16,183 bases of DNA. Origin: Fidelibacterota bacterium. GTDB taxonomy: Bacteria; Fidelibacterota; UBA2242; JAFGTP01. Of the stretch, positions 6,495 to 13,633 are shown one piece after another. Positions within the stretch are counted from its first letter, which is position 1, and each line of letters starts with the position of its first letter. The translations under genes were made by a program, and so were the position numbers. The notes beneath the pieces are model-generated. The model worked only from the letters and a program-made list of their open reading frames with translations. It had not been told where the DNA came from and made no database searches. The stretch covers positions 1 through 16,183 of the forward strand of contig JAIPHI010000044.1 in assembly GCA_021735285.1 (NCBI GenBank), given 5' to 3'.

Positions 6495-7562
6495 ATGTCA
6501 GTTGATATTCCGGTAAACTATAAAAATGATAAAATAAATTTACGAATAGTCCCTGAAAGCGGGAGTGACAGTCTCAATACTGTCGATGATGCACAGGCGG
6601 ATGAATATGGTGAGGCAAAATACCAGCTGATGGAGAGCTGTGCCTATGAGTATAAAATTTTCAGTGAACATGAATCTCCAAATTATTACTTAGAAAAAAT
6701 TTCAGAAATAGTTAAACCATTTAAGACTGACAAATCTATGGGACGGATTACACCTGGAATATATATAGGTTTGTTAACATTAGAATTAATGGAAGATACT
6801 GATGAAGGAAATCAGTTAATAAAAAAAATTCCATTTGAAGTCAGGTCGGTTAAACAGGATTATCGCAGTGAATATAGACACATGCTGGAGGAAATCACTG
6901 ATTTTTGTACTGAACTGATAATGCAGTGCAATTCACCTGTTTTACAAAAATTCAGTCCGGATTTTTCCAGAGATCCCAAAATAGTTTATCAACAGTTTGC
7001 TTTTGTTAAATCGATTCTTGATTCAGATACTTTTGATAATGCGGTTTTTAGAATTATTAATACACCTGTTACAAAGTGGAAGGCTATTGAGAACAATCGG
7101 GATATCCGTAAAATCAGGAAAGTCAATAGTGCGGTCGCAAAGCAGATTGTCTCAAGATCAAACCGGATAAAAACAACAAACATATCGACTTTGTCAAATA
7201 AAATGGATTCTCTTCCGTTACGAGTAAAAACCAGTAGAAAAATTGATACCAATGATACCGTAGAAAACCAATTTGTAAAACATGTTTTATCGGTATTCTA
7301 TAATTTTTGTGCTGATATAAAAAATATAATGAAAAAGGAATCAAGAGAAAGAAAAGAGGCGGAATATTTAGAAAGCAAACTTGAACAAATTTTAAATAGA
7401 TCCTTTTTTAAAGAAATTTCTTCTCCTAAAATAATTCCTTTGCATAGCCCGGTATTGCAACGCAAAGATGGCTATCGGGAGTTACTCCAAATTTGGCTTA
7501 AATTTGACTTAGCATCTGGGGAGGTGGGAATGAGGTATATTCGGCGGGAAAAAGGGATGTAG
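6495..7562 (+). CDS. McrC-like nuclease subunit, N-terminal (DUF2357) fragment of a frameshifted gene
   Basis: These 355 codons match the N-terminal half of DUF2357-containing McrC relatives, the partner that binds the McrB ring and brings the nuclease. The DUF2357 region covers roughly residues 95-330 (YRSEYRHMLEEITDFC, RIINTPVTKWK, NDTVENQFVKHVL). ATG 6495 lies 4 bases after the mcrB stop codon, so the pair is co-transcribed. The authentic frame ends around residue 340; the last residues up to stop 7560-7562 look out of frame. In the -1 frame, open from 7508, the conserved stretch SAGKRDVATLYQYW appears and continues without interruption into the 7625-8770 frame. One ancestral gene of about 755 codons is therefore broken here by a lost base around 7505-7520. 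A sequencing error would look the same. Confidence 0.8.
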   Translation: MSVDIPVNYKNDKINLRIVPESGSDSLNTVDDAQADEYGEAKYQLMESCAYEYKIFSEHESPNYYLEKISEIVKPFKTDKSMGRITPGIYIGLLTLELMEDTDEGNQLIKKIPFEVRSVKQDYRSEYRHMLEEITDFCTELIMQCNSPVLQKFSPDFSRDPKIVYQQFAFVKSILDSDTFDNAVFRIINTPVTKWKAIENNRDIRKIRKVNSAVAKQIVSRSNRIKTTNISTLSNKMDSLPLRVKTSRKIDTNDTVENQFVKHVLSVFYNFCADIKNIMKKESRERKEAEYLESKLEQILNRSFFKEISSPKIIPLHSPVLQRKDGYRELLQIWLKFDLASGEVGMRYIRREKGM

Positions 7563-7624
7563 CTACTCTTTATCAATACTGGCTGTTTTTTAAACTTCTT
7601 AATCTTATATCTGAGATTTTTTCG

Positions 7625-8770
7625 ATGGAAACCCAGGGAGTAGGAGACCTTATAATTCAAACAAAACAGGGACTTGTGCTTAAATTAAAAGCCGGAACCC
7701 ATACAGTGATTTCCGGAGTTTATAATTCCGGAGTGAGGAATTTGAAAGTTGAATTTCATTATAATAAAACATTTTCCGGAGATAGTGAGTATCCCTCAGG
7801 AGGTAGTTGGACAAGGAACATGATTCCGGACTATACATTAAGTATCTGGCCGGCCTATTTTGAAAAAGATGAGGCGGAAAATCAGGAACTAATTGTTCAT
7901 ATCCATTTTGATGCTAAATATAAAGTTAAAAATTTTAAAGAGCTCCTGGGAAGTGATACCAGCAATGATAAACATGGTAGTCAAAATAACAAAGGTGATT
8001 ATAAACGTTCTGATTTAATAAAAATGCACGCCTATAAAGATGCCATTAGAAGAACGGGGGGAGCTTATATTTTATATCCCGGTAATGAGAACAAAACATT
8101 TCAAGGCTTCCACGAAATAATACCAGGCCTTGGAGCATTTTCTATTAGACCATCGATCGAAAATGATGGCACCGGAGAATTAAAAAAGTTCATTTTAAAG
8201 GTGGTAGAAAACTTTTTAAATAGAGCTTCTCAAAGAGAGAGAGTATCATACCATAAATATGACGTTTATAAAAATCCGGAAAGCAACAATGTGAAAGAAA
8301 AAATTCCTGAATATTATAAAAGCAGGCACGTTACTAGACGAACCAGGCCTCCTGATGAAGAAAGTGTAATAATAGCTGGATGTAAAGATAATGACTATTA
8401 TAAATGGATAGAAGAACATGGTCTCTATAATTTTAGAACTCAATCCAGGAGGGGATCACTGAGACTTGAAAAATTAACGGCTGACGCTTCATATATCTTA
8501 ATCCATAAAACTGCAGAATTAATAACGGATAATATTTGGAAAATTACTAAAAAAGGACCAAGAATTTTTTCAAAAGAAAAGTTGATTGAGAAAGGTTATC
8601 CTGATCCAACCAGTGATTTTTATTTAGTCTATGAAGTTACAAAAGTCACGGACAATCGTTTTGGCAATACGAAGTGGGATATCAGAAAACTAGATAAATA
8701 TAAATCCGGCCGAGCATCCTATCTACCCTTCCCGGTAACTTTAACAGAATTAATGCAGGCAAAAAAATAA
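7625..8770 (+). CDS. McrC-like nuclease subunit, C-terminal PD-(D/E)XK (DUF524) fragment
   Basis: This frame holds the nuclease half of the McrC-like protein. Counting from ATG 7625, the catalytic core is PDYTLSI at 68-74 (D69) and IHFDAKYK at 93-100 (D96, K98), followed by DLIKMHAYKDAI at 130-141, the usual PD-(D/E)XK order. A further domain near 245-340 (VIIAGCKDNDYYKWI, LYNFRTQSRRGSL) is common at the end of such nucleases. The frame is open upstream to 7508, and the residues before ATG 7625 (VATLYQYWLFFKLLNLI) are conserved family sequence, so 7625 is not the original start and no ribosome binding site precedes it. Unless the frameshift is an assembly artefact, the product would be made poorly or not at all. 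All catalytic residues are retained, which points to a recent break. Confidence 0.78.
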   Translation: METQGVGDLIIQTKQGLVLKLKAGTHTVISGVYNSGVRNLKVEFHYNKTFSGDSEYPSGGSWTRNMIPDYTLSIWPAYFEKDEAENQELIVHIHFDAKYKVKNFKELLGSDTSNDKHGSQNNKGDYKRSDLIKMHAYKDAIRRTGGAYILYPGNENKTFQGFHEIIPGLGAFSIRPSIENDGTGELKKFILKVVENFLNRASQRERVSYHKYDVYKNPESNNVKEKIPEYYKSRHVTRRTRPPDEESVIIAGCKDNDYYKWIEEHGLYNFRTQSRRGSLRLEKLTADASYILIHKTAELITDNIWKITKKGPRIFSKEKLIEKGYPDPTSDFYLVYEVTKVTDNRFGNTKWDIRKLDKYKSGRASYLPFPVTLTELMQAKK

Positions 8771-8782
8771 TTGAAAAGCTCC

Positions 8783-8928
8783 AACCTTACGAAGATTTTA
8801 ACTTATAATTCGAAGGCAGGATTTAATGTATTTTCTTAGAACTTCTAGTCAACATCTTCGCAAGTTTTCTAATCAAAACACAGCAGAAGAAGGGAAAAGG
8901 GAGTACGGAAAATGGAAACCAGAGGCAG
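8783..8928 (+). repeat. Direct repeat R2, copy 2 (right of the restriction cassette)
   Basis: This is the partner of 3332-3475, same orientation, starting 13 bases after the McrC stop codon. It keeps the inverted terminal blocks cttacgaagat (about 8787-8797) and atcttcgcaag (about 8854-8864) and the purine-rich tail. By eye the best 95 bp are about 70% identical. The open frame running through it from 8826 has no coding character. Confidence 0.7.
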
Positions 8929-9013
8929 ATAAAGCCATTCACGATGCTCTGAAGAGATTAGCAAATATAGAAAGTGTTTTGATTTTCACAAAGTTGATTT
9001 TTAAAGCACTTCT

Positions 9014-9162
9014 GGAGTGCACCAACCGTGTTGGTGTTTGCATTAACGCAGTTAATGCACTCCATATTTCCTTCCTCAATCCAAATACCTTCTCCTAATA
9101 TAGTTGACTCCTTCTTTTTAAAGTGTCAACCTATTTCAGGGCGGTACATGAGGCAGTATTTT
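9014..9162 (+). repeat. Palindrome-headed repeat R1, copy 2
   Basis: The head at 9014-9063 matches the 1601-1649 palindrome with a few substitutions: caccaac-cgt-gttggtg and tgcattaac-gca-gttaatgca inside ggagtgca / tgcactcc. The tail (taccttctcctaata, ctccttcttttt) continues to about 9162. Stems are conserved while loop bases change. Confidence 0.8.
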
Positions 9163-9164
9163 TT

Positions 9165-9290
9165 AATCTTCAATCTTCAATCTTTCATCTTCCATTTTCA
9201 ATCAGCAGTTCCCATTTTTAAACCACTTTGCCACTCAGCAACTCAACCACTCAACTAACACAAAATTCACAATTCCAAATTCATCACCCC
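9165..9290 (+). repeat. Octamer-bearing repeat, third copy
   Basis: A pyrimidine-rich lead (tcttcaatctttcatcttcc, about 9168-9193) is followed by ccactttgcc at 9223 and the octamer run actcagca, actcaacc, actcaact to about 9257. It has the same orientation as the copies at 1771 and 1921. No gene is seen. Confidence 0.65.
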
Positions 9291-9333
9291 TAGCGGTTCA
9301 TCGTTTCCGATCCAGCTGCTTTTTATTTTTTCT

Positions 9334-9388
9334 CTTCAGCCCATTGAGGGCTTCAGGAAAAAACACAACTAGGGATAGTTGTGCTACA
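9334..9388 (-). repeat. Double-hairpin intergenic repeat, copy 2, inverted
   Basis: This is the reverse complement of the unit at 751-809: agccc-attga-gggct (9338-9352) and cacaacta-ggga-tagttgtg (9364-9383). Stem sequences are kept and loop bases differ between copies, consistent with selection on, or spread as, a structured element. Confidence 0.75.
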
Positions 9389-9419
9389 TTTAATGAGCAG
9401 CAGGACAGGAAAATATCTT

Positions 9420-9550
9420 GATTACTTTCCAATTTTTCATCTTCCATTTTCCATTTTCAATCAGAAGTTCCTATTTTTAAACCACTTTGCCACTCAACAA
9501 CTCAACCACTCGACTAATCCAAAGATTTTTAATTCTAAATTTAAAATTGT
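9420..9550 (+). repeat. Octamer-bearing repeat, fourth copy
   Basis: The lead catcttccattttccatttt is followed by ccactttgcc at 9482 and the octamer run actcaaca, actcaacc, actcgact, then an AT-rich end. It is closest to the copy at 1771, sharing the cgactaatcc variant. Confidence 0.65.
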
Positions 9551-9626
9551 CTTCACATAGTATTATAATAACAATATCTTATCATTATTATCATGTTAAG
9601 TAAAAATTATTTAATAAATTTTTTGC

Positions 9627-9655
9627 TTGATTTTTTTTGTGATAATTGCTATAGT
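9627..9655 (+). promoter_or_regulatory. Probable sigma-70 promoter of the hydrogenase operon
   Basis: TTGATT (9627-9632), a 17-base spacer and TATAGT (9650-9655) lie downstream of an AT-rich stretch that could act as an UP element. The predicted start near 9662 gives a leader of about 270 bases that includes the hairpin at 9824-9861. It is the best-spaced pair in the 390 bases before the operon. Confidence 0.55.
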
Positions 9656-9784
9656 ATGACTGATTATAAATATGTTGAAGTGAAATATGTAACAGGATAT
9701 AAGAATTAAAATATATATTCTTCATTTCTAAAAGTTTTTTTGACAAGACATGTTTTTTAGATCAAAAAATTTAGGAGGGATTTT

Positions 9785-9871
9785 TTGATAAATATTCTGT
9801 GCAAATTTCACACAAAAAATATTAAGGCCGATTTTATTCTGATCAAGGAATCGGTCTTTTTCTATTTATAA
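9785..9871 (+). CDS. Possible 28-codon leader peptide in the hydrogenase leader
   Basis: AGGAGGG at 9773-9779, the strongest Shine-Dalgarno match in the window, precedes TTG 9785 by 5 bases. The frame encodes 28 residues beginning (M)INILCKFHTKNIKADF and ends at TAA 9869-9871. It runs straight through the terminator-like hairpin at 9824-9861, so ribosomes on it would melt that structure. No homologue is recognised; the frame may be chance and the Shine-Dalgarno may serve another purpose. Confidence 0.25.
   Translation: MINILCKFHTKNIKADFILIKESVFFYL
9824..9861 (+). terminator. Intrinsic terminator or attenuator in the hydrogenase leader
   Basis: The stem aaggccgatt (9824-9833) / aatcggtctt (9849-9858) gives 10 pairs with one G-U, a 15-base loop, and a T run at 9857-9861. 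It lies between the promoter at 9627 and the first hydrogenase gene at 9932, so it is either an attenuator or the end of a short upstream transcript. Confidence 0.6.
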
Positions 9872-9931
9872 AGATTCGGGACTTAACTCCATTTTACAAT
9901 TACAAACCAATAATTTTATCCTGGAGATATA

Positions 9932-10972
9932 ATGCTAATTGGTAAACAAGATTTTCATAGATGCATTGAACAATGTGCGGAAGAGGGGCTGGGCGGCTTC
10001 GATCAGGTCATTCTACCCAAAAAAAAGGGGGATGAGGGACTTTTTTTTATGAACTTTTCAGAGGAAGGCAGCCCGGCTCTGACTTCCTTCCGCACCCATG
10101 ATCCTTTGCGAGCTCTATTCTATTTTGCTCGTGAAGAAGTCTATCCTTTTGAGGAAAAGCCCCTTCGGCGTTTAGTAGTAGGAGCCAAGGCCTGTGATCT
10201 AAGGGCTCTCCATTTGCTCGACAGAGCTCTGATCAATGAAGATTTTGTGGATCCGGTTTACGAGCATTGGCGGGAGAATACCTACATTATTAGCGCGGAT
10301 TGCGAAGAAATAGCAGAAACCTGCCACTGCACCCTGATGGATGGTAAGCCCTATGCCGAAGATCATTTCGATCTGAATATAGCCAGTTATGGAGATCGCT
10401 ATCTGCTTGAAGAAGGCTCTGACAAGGGGCATGAACTAATAAACTTATTCAAAAAGCAGACCTCGCTTGAAGAGGAAAGCGATGCTGCTCATGAACGCGT
10501 TACACAAAATCGCAATAATATCATTAAAAAACTTGAACAACAGAATAATAAATTCGACTACGGGCCTGGCTACGAACGCTTACGCCGGGTTGCTCTCGAT
10601 TACTGGAATGAAAGCCAGGAAGATTGCGTGGGTTGTGGAGCCTGTACTAATATTTGTCCTACCTGCTACTGTTTAATTTTAAACGATGAATCTGTCGATA
10701 ACAATTTTGTAAAAGTACGCAGCACTGATTCCTGCCAGTTGCATGGCTATTCTATCATGGCAGGAGGAGACACGCCCCGGCCAAAGATGCGGGATAGATT
10801 CAGAAATAGGTACCTCTGCAAATTTGATTACATGCCCGGCAATTTTGATGAGTATGGTTGCGTAGGTTGTGGGAGATGCATTGTTGCCTGTCCGGGTGAA
10901 ATCGACCTGCGAGAAGTAGTATCCAAAATTTTAGCCAGTCCTATCAAAGCAGCAGGAGTAGAGCATGAATAA
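9932..10972 (+). CDS. Sulfhydrogenase beta-like iron-sulfur subunit (HydB/AsrA family)
   Basis: This 346-residue cytoplasmic protein belongs to the family of Pyrococcus sulfhydrogenase beta and anaerobic sulfite reductase subunit A, which relay electrons between a flavoprotein and a catalytic partner. The N-terminal two thirds shows KACDLRAL at 86-93 and conserved cysteines C124, C131 and C133 (DCEEIAETCHC). Two [4Fe-4S] motifs follow: C232, C235, C238, C242 (CVGCGACTNICP) and C310, C313, C316, C320 (CVGCGRCIVACP), with extra C245 and C247. Length is normal. GGAG lies 5 bases before ATG 9932. It opens the operon, and its 3' end overlaps the next gene by 8 bases. With the FAD protein that follows it probably forms a detachable electron-input arm of the hydrogenase. 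Confidence 0.85.
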   Translation: MLIGKQDFHRCIEQCAEEGLGGFDQVILPKKKGDEGLFFMNFSEEGSPALTSFRTHDPLRALFYFAREEVYPFEEKPLRRLVVGAKACDLRALHLLDRALINEDFVDPVYEHWRENTYIISADCEEIAETCHCTLMDGKPYAEDHFDLNIASYGDRYLLEEGSDKGHELINLFKKQTSLEEESDAAHERVTQNRNNIIKKLEQQNNKFDYGPGYERLRRVALDYWNESQEDCVGCGACTNICPTCYCLILNDESVDNNFVKVRSTDSCQLHGYSIMAGGDTPRPKMRDRFRNRYLCKFDYMPGNFDEYGCVGCGRCIVACPGEIDLREVVSKILASPIKAAGVEHE

Positions 10973-11792
10973 AAATAATCCTTTCGAAGTCGTACCGGCT
11001 GATGTAACCCAGGTTATTCAGGAATCGCCAACTATTAAGACCTTACGGGTATTACCGCAGGAAAACTTTGACTTTGAGACCGGCCAATTTGCTGAATTTT
11101 CCATTCCTGATGTCGGTGAAGCACCTTTCACTCCTTCTTCTTCCATGTATAACACAGATTATCTCGATTTTACCATTATGAAAACCGGTTTTGTGACCGA
11201 AAAGACACATGAGGTTGAGAAAGGAGCTACAATTGGTCTCCGTGGTCCTTTTGGCAGTTCCTATCCTATTCATGCCTGGGAAGGCAAGGATGTCTTGATC
11301 ATGGGCGGTGGAGTTGGTATGGCGCCTACCCGCTCTTTGCTATTATCCCTGATAGATAAGATTGGAAAATATAACAGTGTAACCTATCTGGCCGGAGCCC
11401 GAACTCCTGAGGATATGATCTATAAAGAAGAAGTCAAAGAATGGCGTTCCGTTTCCGGAGTTAATGTTATCCGGGGTGTGGATGAAGTTCCCGCTGGTCA
11501 GGAGTGGAATGAGGAAGTCGGCTTGATCACCACTCTTCTGGAAAAGATAGACCTGCAGCCTGATGGCAATCCGGTGGTGGTCTGTGGCCCACCGATCATG
11601 ATGAAATTTTCCACTTTCGAATTGCTGGATTATGGTTATAGTGAAGAAAATATATTTTTGTCCATGGAAAAGAAGATGTATTGCGGGCATGGTCAATGTC
11701 GGCATTGTATGATCGGGGAATATTACTCCTGTAAAGACGGGCCTGTCTTTACCTATGATAAAATCAAAGATGAGGAGAATATCTGGGAATGA
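10965..11792 (+). CDS. FAD/NAD(P)-binding oxidoreductase, sulfhydrogenase gamma-like (HydG/AsrB family)
   Basis: This 275-residue ferredoxin-reductase-type flavoprotein probably exchanges electrons between NAD(P)H and the iron-sulfur chain. The FAD-binding barrel spans about 8-105 (FETGQFAEFSI, FTPSSS, GLRGPFGSSYPI). The NAD(P) domain begins with GGGVGMAPTRSLL at 114-126 and includes CGPPIMM at 207-213. A C-terminal [2Fe-2S] site is C240, C245, C248, C256 (CGHGQCRHC then SC), as in dihydroorotate dehydrogenase electron-transfer subunits and AsrB. It overlaps the previous gene by 8 bases and the next by 4 (ATGA). The choice of NADH or NADPH cannot be read reliably. Family assignment is firm; reaction direction is inferred. 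Confidence 0.86.
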   Translation: MNKNNPFEVVPADVTQVIQESPTIKTLRVLPQENFDFETGQFAEFSIPDVGEAPFTPSSSMYNTDYLDFTIMKTGFVTEKTHEVEKGATIGLRGPFGSSYPIHAWEGKDVLIMGGGVGMAPTRSLLLSLIDKIGKYNSVTYLAGARTPEDMIYKEEVKEWRSVSGVNVIRGVDEVPAGQEWNEEVGLITTLLEKIDLQPDGNPVVVCGPPIMMKFSTFELLDYGYSEENIFLSMEKKMYCGHGQCRHCMIGEYYSCKDGPVFTYDKIKDEENIWE

Positions 11793-12292
11793 AAAAATTA
11801 TTTATAGATGTAGAAAAATTAATGGCCCCTGAAACCAATCTCGATGAGATCGAATGCAGTTATTTCTTTCATCGTGAAAATCAGGGTGCTTATTCCCTGC
11901 TGGAAATGGTTGAATTTGCTGTTTACTGTCGCAAGTGTAAAGTGGCATTCTGTGTAGAAGCCTGTCCCAAAGATGCTCTCGAATTAACAGACCAGAATAT
12001 GGTCAAACGCTATAATATGCGATGTATAGGCTGCAAAACCTGCACGTTAGCCTGTCCTTTTGGTACGATTTTTCCGGGCATTATGAATTACATTTCAGAT
12101 AAATGTGATGTCTGTCTGGGCAAAAGGGAACGTGATCCTGATTATGTACCGCGTTGCGTGCGGACTTCACCGGCTGATGCAATCGAACTAAAAGAGATTG
12201 AAAAAGAGGATCCCGAGAACAATATTTTCTTTTACGGTGACTATATTGCCATCAAGAGCCACCACTGGTTACATAAGGAGGAAAGGATATGA
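11789..12292 (+). CDS. 4Fe-4S polyferredoxin electron-transfer subunit (HycB/CooF-like)
   Basis: This 167-residue protein should carry electrons from the flavoprotein arm to the hydrogenase small subunit. Two complete [4Fe-4S] motifs are visible: C47, C50, C55, C59 and C79, C82, C85, C89. A third set, C106, C109, C123, has S127 where a fourth cysteine would normally stand; C23, at the place of an otherwise lost first motif, could supply the missing ligand. The protein is somewhat shorter than typical HycB-like subunits. It is coupled by ATGA overlaps to both neighbours. It is probably bound to the cytoplasmic face of the membrane complex. Confidence 0.85.
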   Translation: MKKLFIDVEKLMAPETNLDEIECSYFFHRENQGAYSLLEMVEFAVYCRKCKVAFCVEACPKDALELTDQNMVKRYNMRCIGCKTCTLACPFGTIFPGIMNYISDKCDVCLGKRERDPDYVPRCVRTSPADAIELKEIEKEDPENNIFFYGDYIAIKSHHWLHKEERI

Positions 12293-13212
12293 TTGATCTA
12301 CTCTTTTATCTGCTAATTTTTCCGGGTTTGCTATTTACAGCTGTATTAGGTCTGGTTGTGGGCTGGGTTGATCGCAAAGTCAGTGCTCGTTTTCAGTATC
12401 GAGTGGGCCCTCCGTTTTTTCAGAATTTCAACGACTTTTTCAAATTACTGGGCAAACAGACTATCATTGTCAAAGATAGTGTAAAATCCATGTTCATCAG
12501 CGCCCCTTTGGTCTCTTTCGGCACGCTCTCTTTACTGGCCATGTTAATTGGCCTGCCCCTCTTTTTTGGCCAAAGTTTTGGCGGAGATATCTTTGTAGTA
12601 ATGTATTTAATGGTGATCCATTCGGTAATGGTGGTTTTGGGAGGCAGTTCCACAGGCAATGTTTATTCCAGTCTGGGAGCCGGTCGTGAGATAAAATTGG
12701 TTTTAGCTGATGAATTGATCTTCATCATTGTGATTTTGATTCCAATCGTAGCTTCGGGCTATGAACTGGAACTGGCGGCTTTGATCAAGGCGCAGAGTTC
12801 CGGTGCCTTTATTGGCTCTGTCAATGGTGTGATCGGTTTTCTAGCCGGTCTGCTTTGTATGCAGGCCAAGATGACCATGCAGCCTTTTGACATTCCGGAA
12901 GCCGAGACCGAAATCGTAGAAGGTCCTCTGATGGAATATTCCGGCCCTTTGCTGGGGTTCTGGAAATTGAACCATTTTATGATGTATGTGGTCTATCCTT
13001 TTTTGTTAATTCTGCTCTATCTAGGCGGTTTCAATTTGCAGGGCTGGGGCATTCTCTGGGCTGTATTGAAATATCTATTGATCGTCGTTCTGATGATCAT
13101 TCTTAAAAATACAAATCCAAGATTACAAATAGATACTGCTCTCAAATTTTTCTGGAAAATTTTATTTCCGGTTGTCTTGATCGGTTTAATCTTAGCAGTT
13201 TTAGGAGTATAA
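12289..13212 (+). CDS. NuoH/EchB-like membrane subunit of group 4 hydrogenase
   Basis: This 307-residue, very hydrophobic protein (about eight membrane spans by inspection) is the complex-I subunit 1 homologue. It anchors the hydrogenase arm and begins the ion path. Family landmarks are the cytoplasmic loop RKVSARFQYRVGPP at residues 29-42 and the acidic loop DIPEAETEIVEGPLMEYSGP at about 202-221. Length agrees with EchB, MbhM and HyfC relatives. AGGAGG just upstream of ATG 12289 lies inside the preceding gene, whose stop codon it overlaps by 4 bases. The next gene starts 2 bases after its stop. Confidence 0.9.
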   Translation: MIDLLFYLLIFPGLLFTAVLGLVVGWVDRKVSARFQYRVGPPFFQNFNDFFKLLGKQTIIVKDSVKSMFISAPLVSFGTLSLLAMLIGLPLFFGQSFGGDIFVVMYLMVIHSVMVVLGGSSTGNVYSSLGAGREIKLVLADELIFIIVILIPIVASGYELELAALIKAQSSGAFIGSVNGVIGFLAGLLCMQAKMTMQPFDIPEAETEIVEGPLMEYSGPLLGFWKLNHFMMYVVYPFLLILLYLGGFNLQGWGILWAVLKYLLIVVLMIILKNTNPRLQIDTALKFFWKILFPVVLIGLILAVLGV

Positions 13213-13213
13213 T

Positions 13214-13633
13214 ATGAGCTGGTATAATAAAAGACTGGCAAAATCCCTGTGGGTTTTCCATGTCAGTGCGTCTCCTTGCAACAATTGTGACATCGAGATT
13301 TTGGACCTTCTGACCCCCAAATACGATATCGAACGTTTTGGAATCAAACTGGTGGGCTCGATCCGGCATGCCGATGTTATGTTAGTAAGCGGCATAGTAA
13401 ATCAAAAGATTGAACCCCGGATTAAACGACTTTATAGTCAGGCACCCAAACCTATTTTTGTGGTTGCCATTGGTAGTTGTATGAGTTCTCAGGGAGTTTT
13501 TCGAGAAAGCTACAATAGATGTAAAGAGGTCAAGGAGGTTGTCCCGGTCGATATGTGGATCCCCGGCTGCCCGCCTAAACCGGAAGCCATGATCGAGGGA
13601 GTTGCCAAACTAATTGGAGTATTAAATGAGTAA
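13214..13633 (+). CDS. [NiFe]-hydrogenase small subunit, NuoB/EchC-like
   Basis: This 139-residue protein holds the single proximal [4Fe-4S] cluster next to the NiFe site. Its ligands are C22 and C25 (ASPCNNCDIE), C89 (GSCMSSQG) and C119 (PGCPPKPE), in the order found in NuoB and group 4 small subunits. It lacks the signal peptide and extra clusters of periplasmic uptake hydrogenases, so it faces the cytoplasm. GGAG lies 7 bases before ATG 13214. The gene overlaps the NuoC-like gene by 8 bases. The pairing with a nickel-binding large subunit, rather than quinone-type NuoD, makes it a hydrogenase and not part of NADH dehydrogenase. Confidence 0.9.
   Translation: MSWYNKRLAKSLWVFHVSASPCNNCDIEILDLLTPKYDIERFGIKLVGSIRHADVMLVSGIVNQKIEPRIKRLYSQAPKPIFVVAIGSCMSSQGVFRESYNRCKEVKEVVPVDMWIPGCPPKPEAMIEGVAKLIGVLNE

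Noticed and set aside
7505..7562. Programmed -1 ribosomal frameshift joining the two McrC fragments
   Set aside because: No X-XXY-YYZ slippery heptamer is in the right register and no obvious downstream stem is seen; a lost base explains the data more simply.
8826..9258. Plus-strand open frames of 76-90 codons right of the McrC fragment
   Set aside because: They lie wholly within repeats R2, R1 and the octamer repeat, with no coding-like composition or recognisable domain.
1601..9550. CRISPR array
   Set aside because: Repeats are few, degenerate, partly inverted and unevenly spaced, with no unique equal-length spacers and no cas genes.
9740..9770. TTGACA at 9740-9745 as a second hydrogenase promoter
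   Set aside because: No acceptable -10 lies 16-18 bases downstream; the nearest TATAAT-like sequence is too close.
9798..9812. Rex- or CRP-like palindrome tgtgcaaatttcaca in the hydrogenase leader
   Set aside because: The half sites tgtg and caca are 7 bases apart instead of the 8 expected for Rex or CRP, and the site lies about 140 bases downstream of the best promoter.
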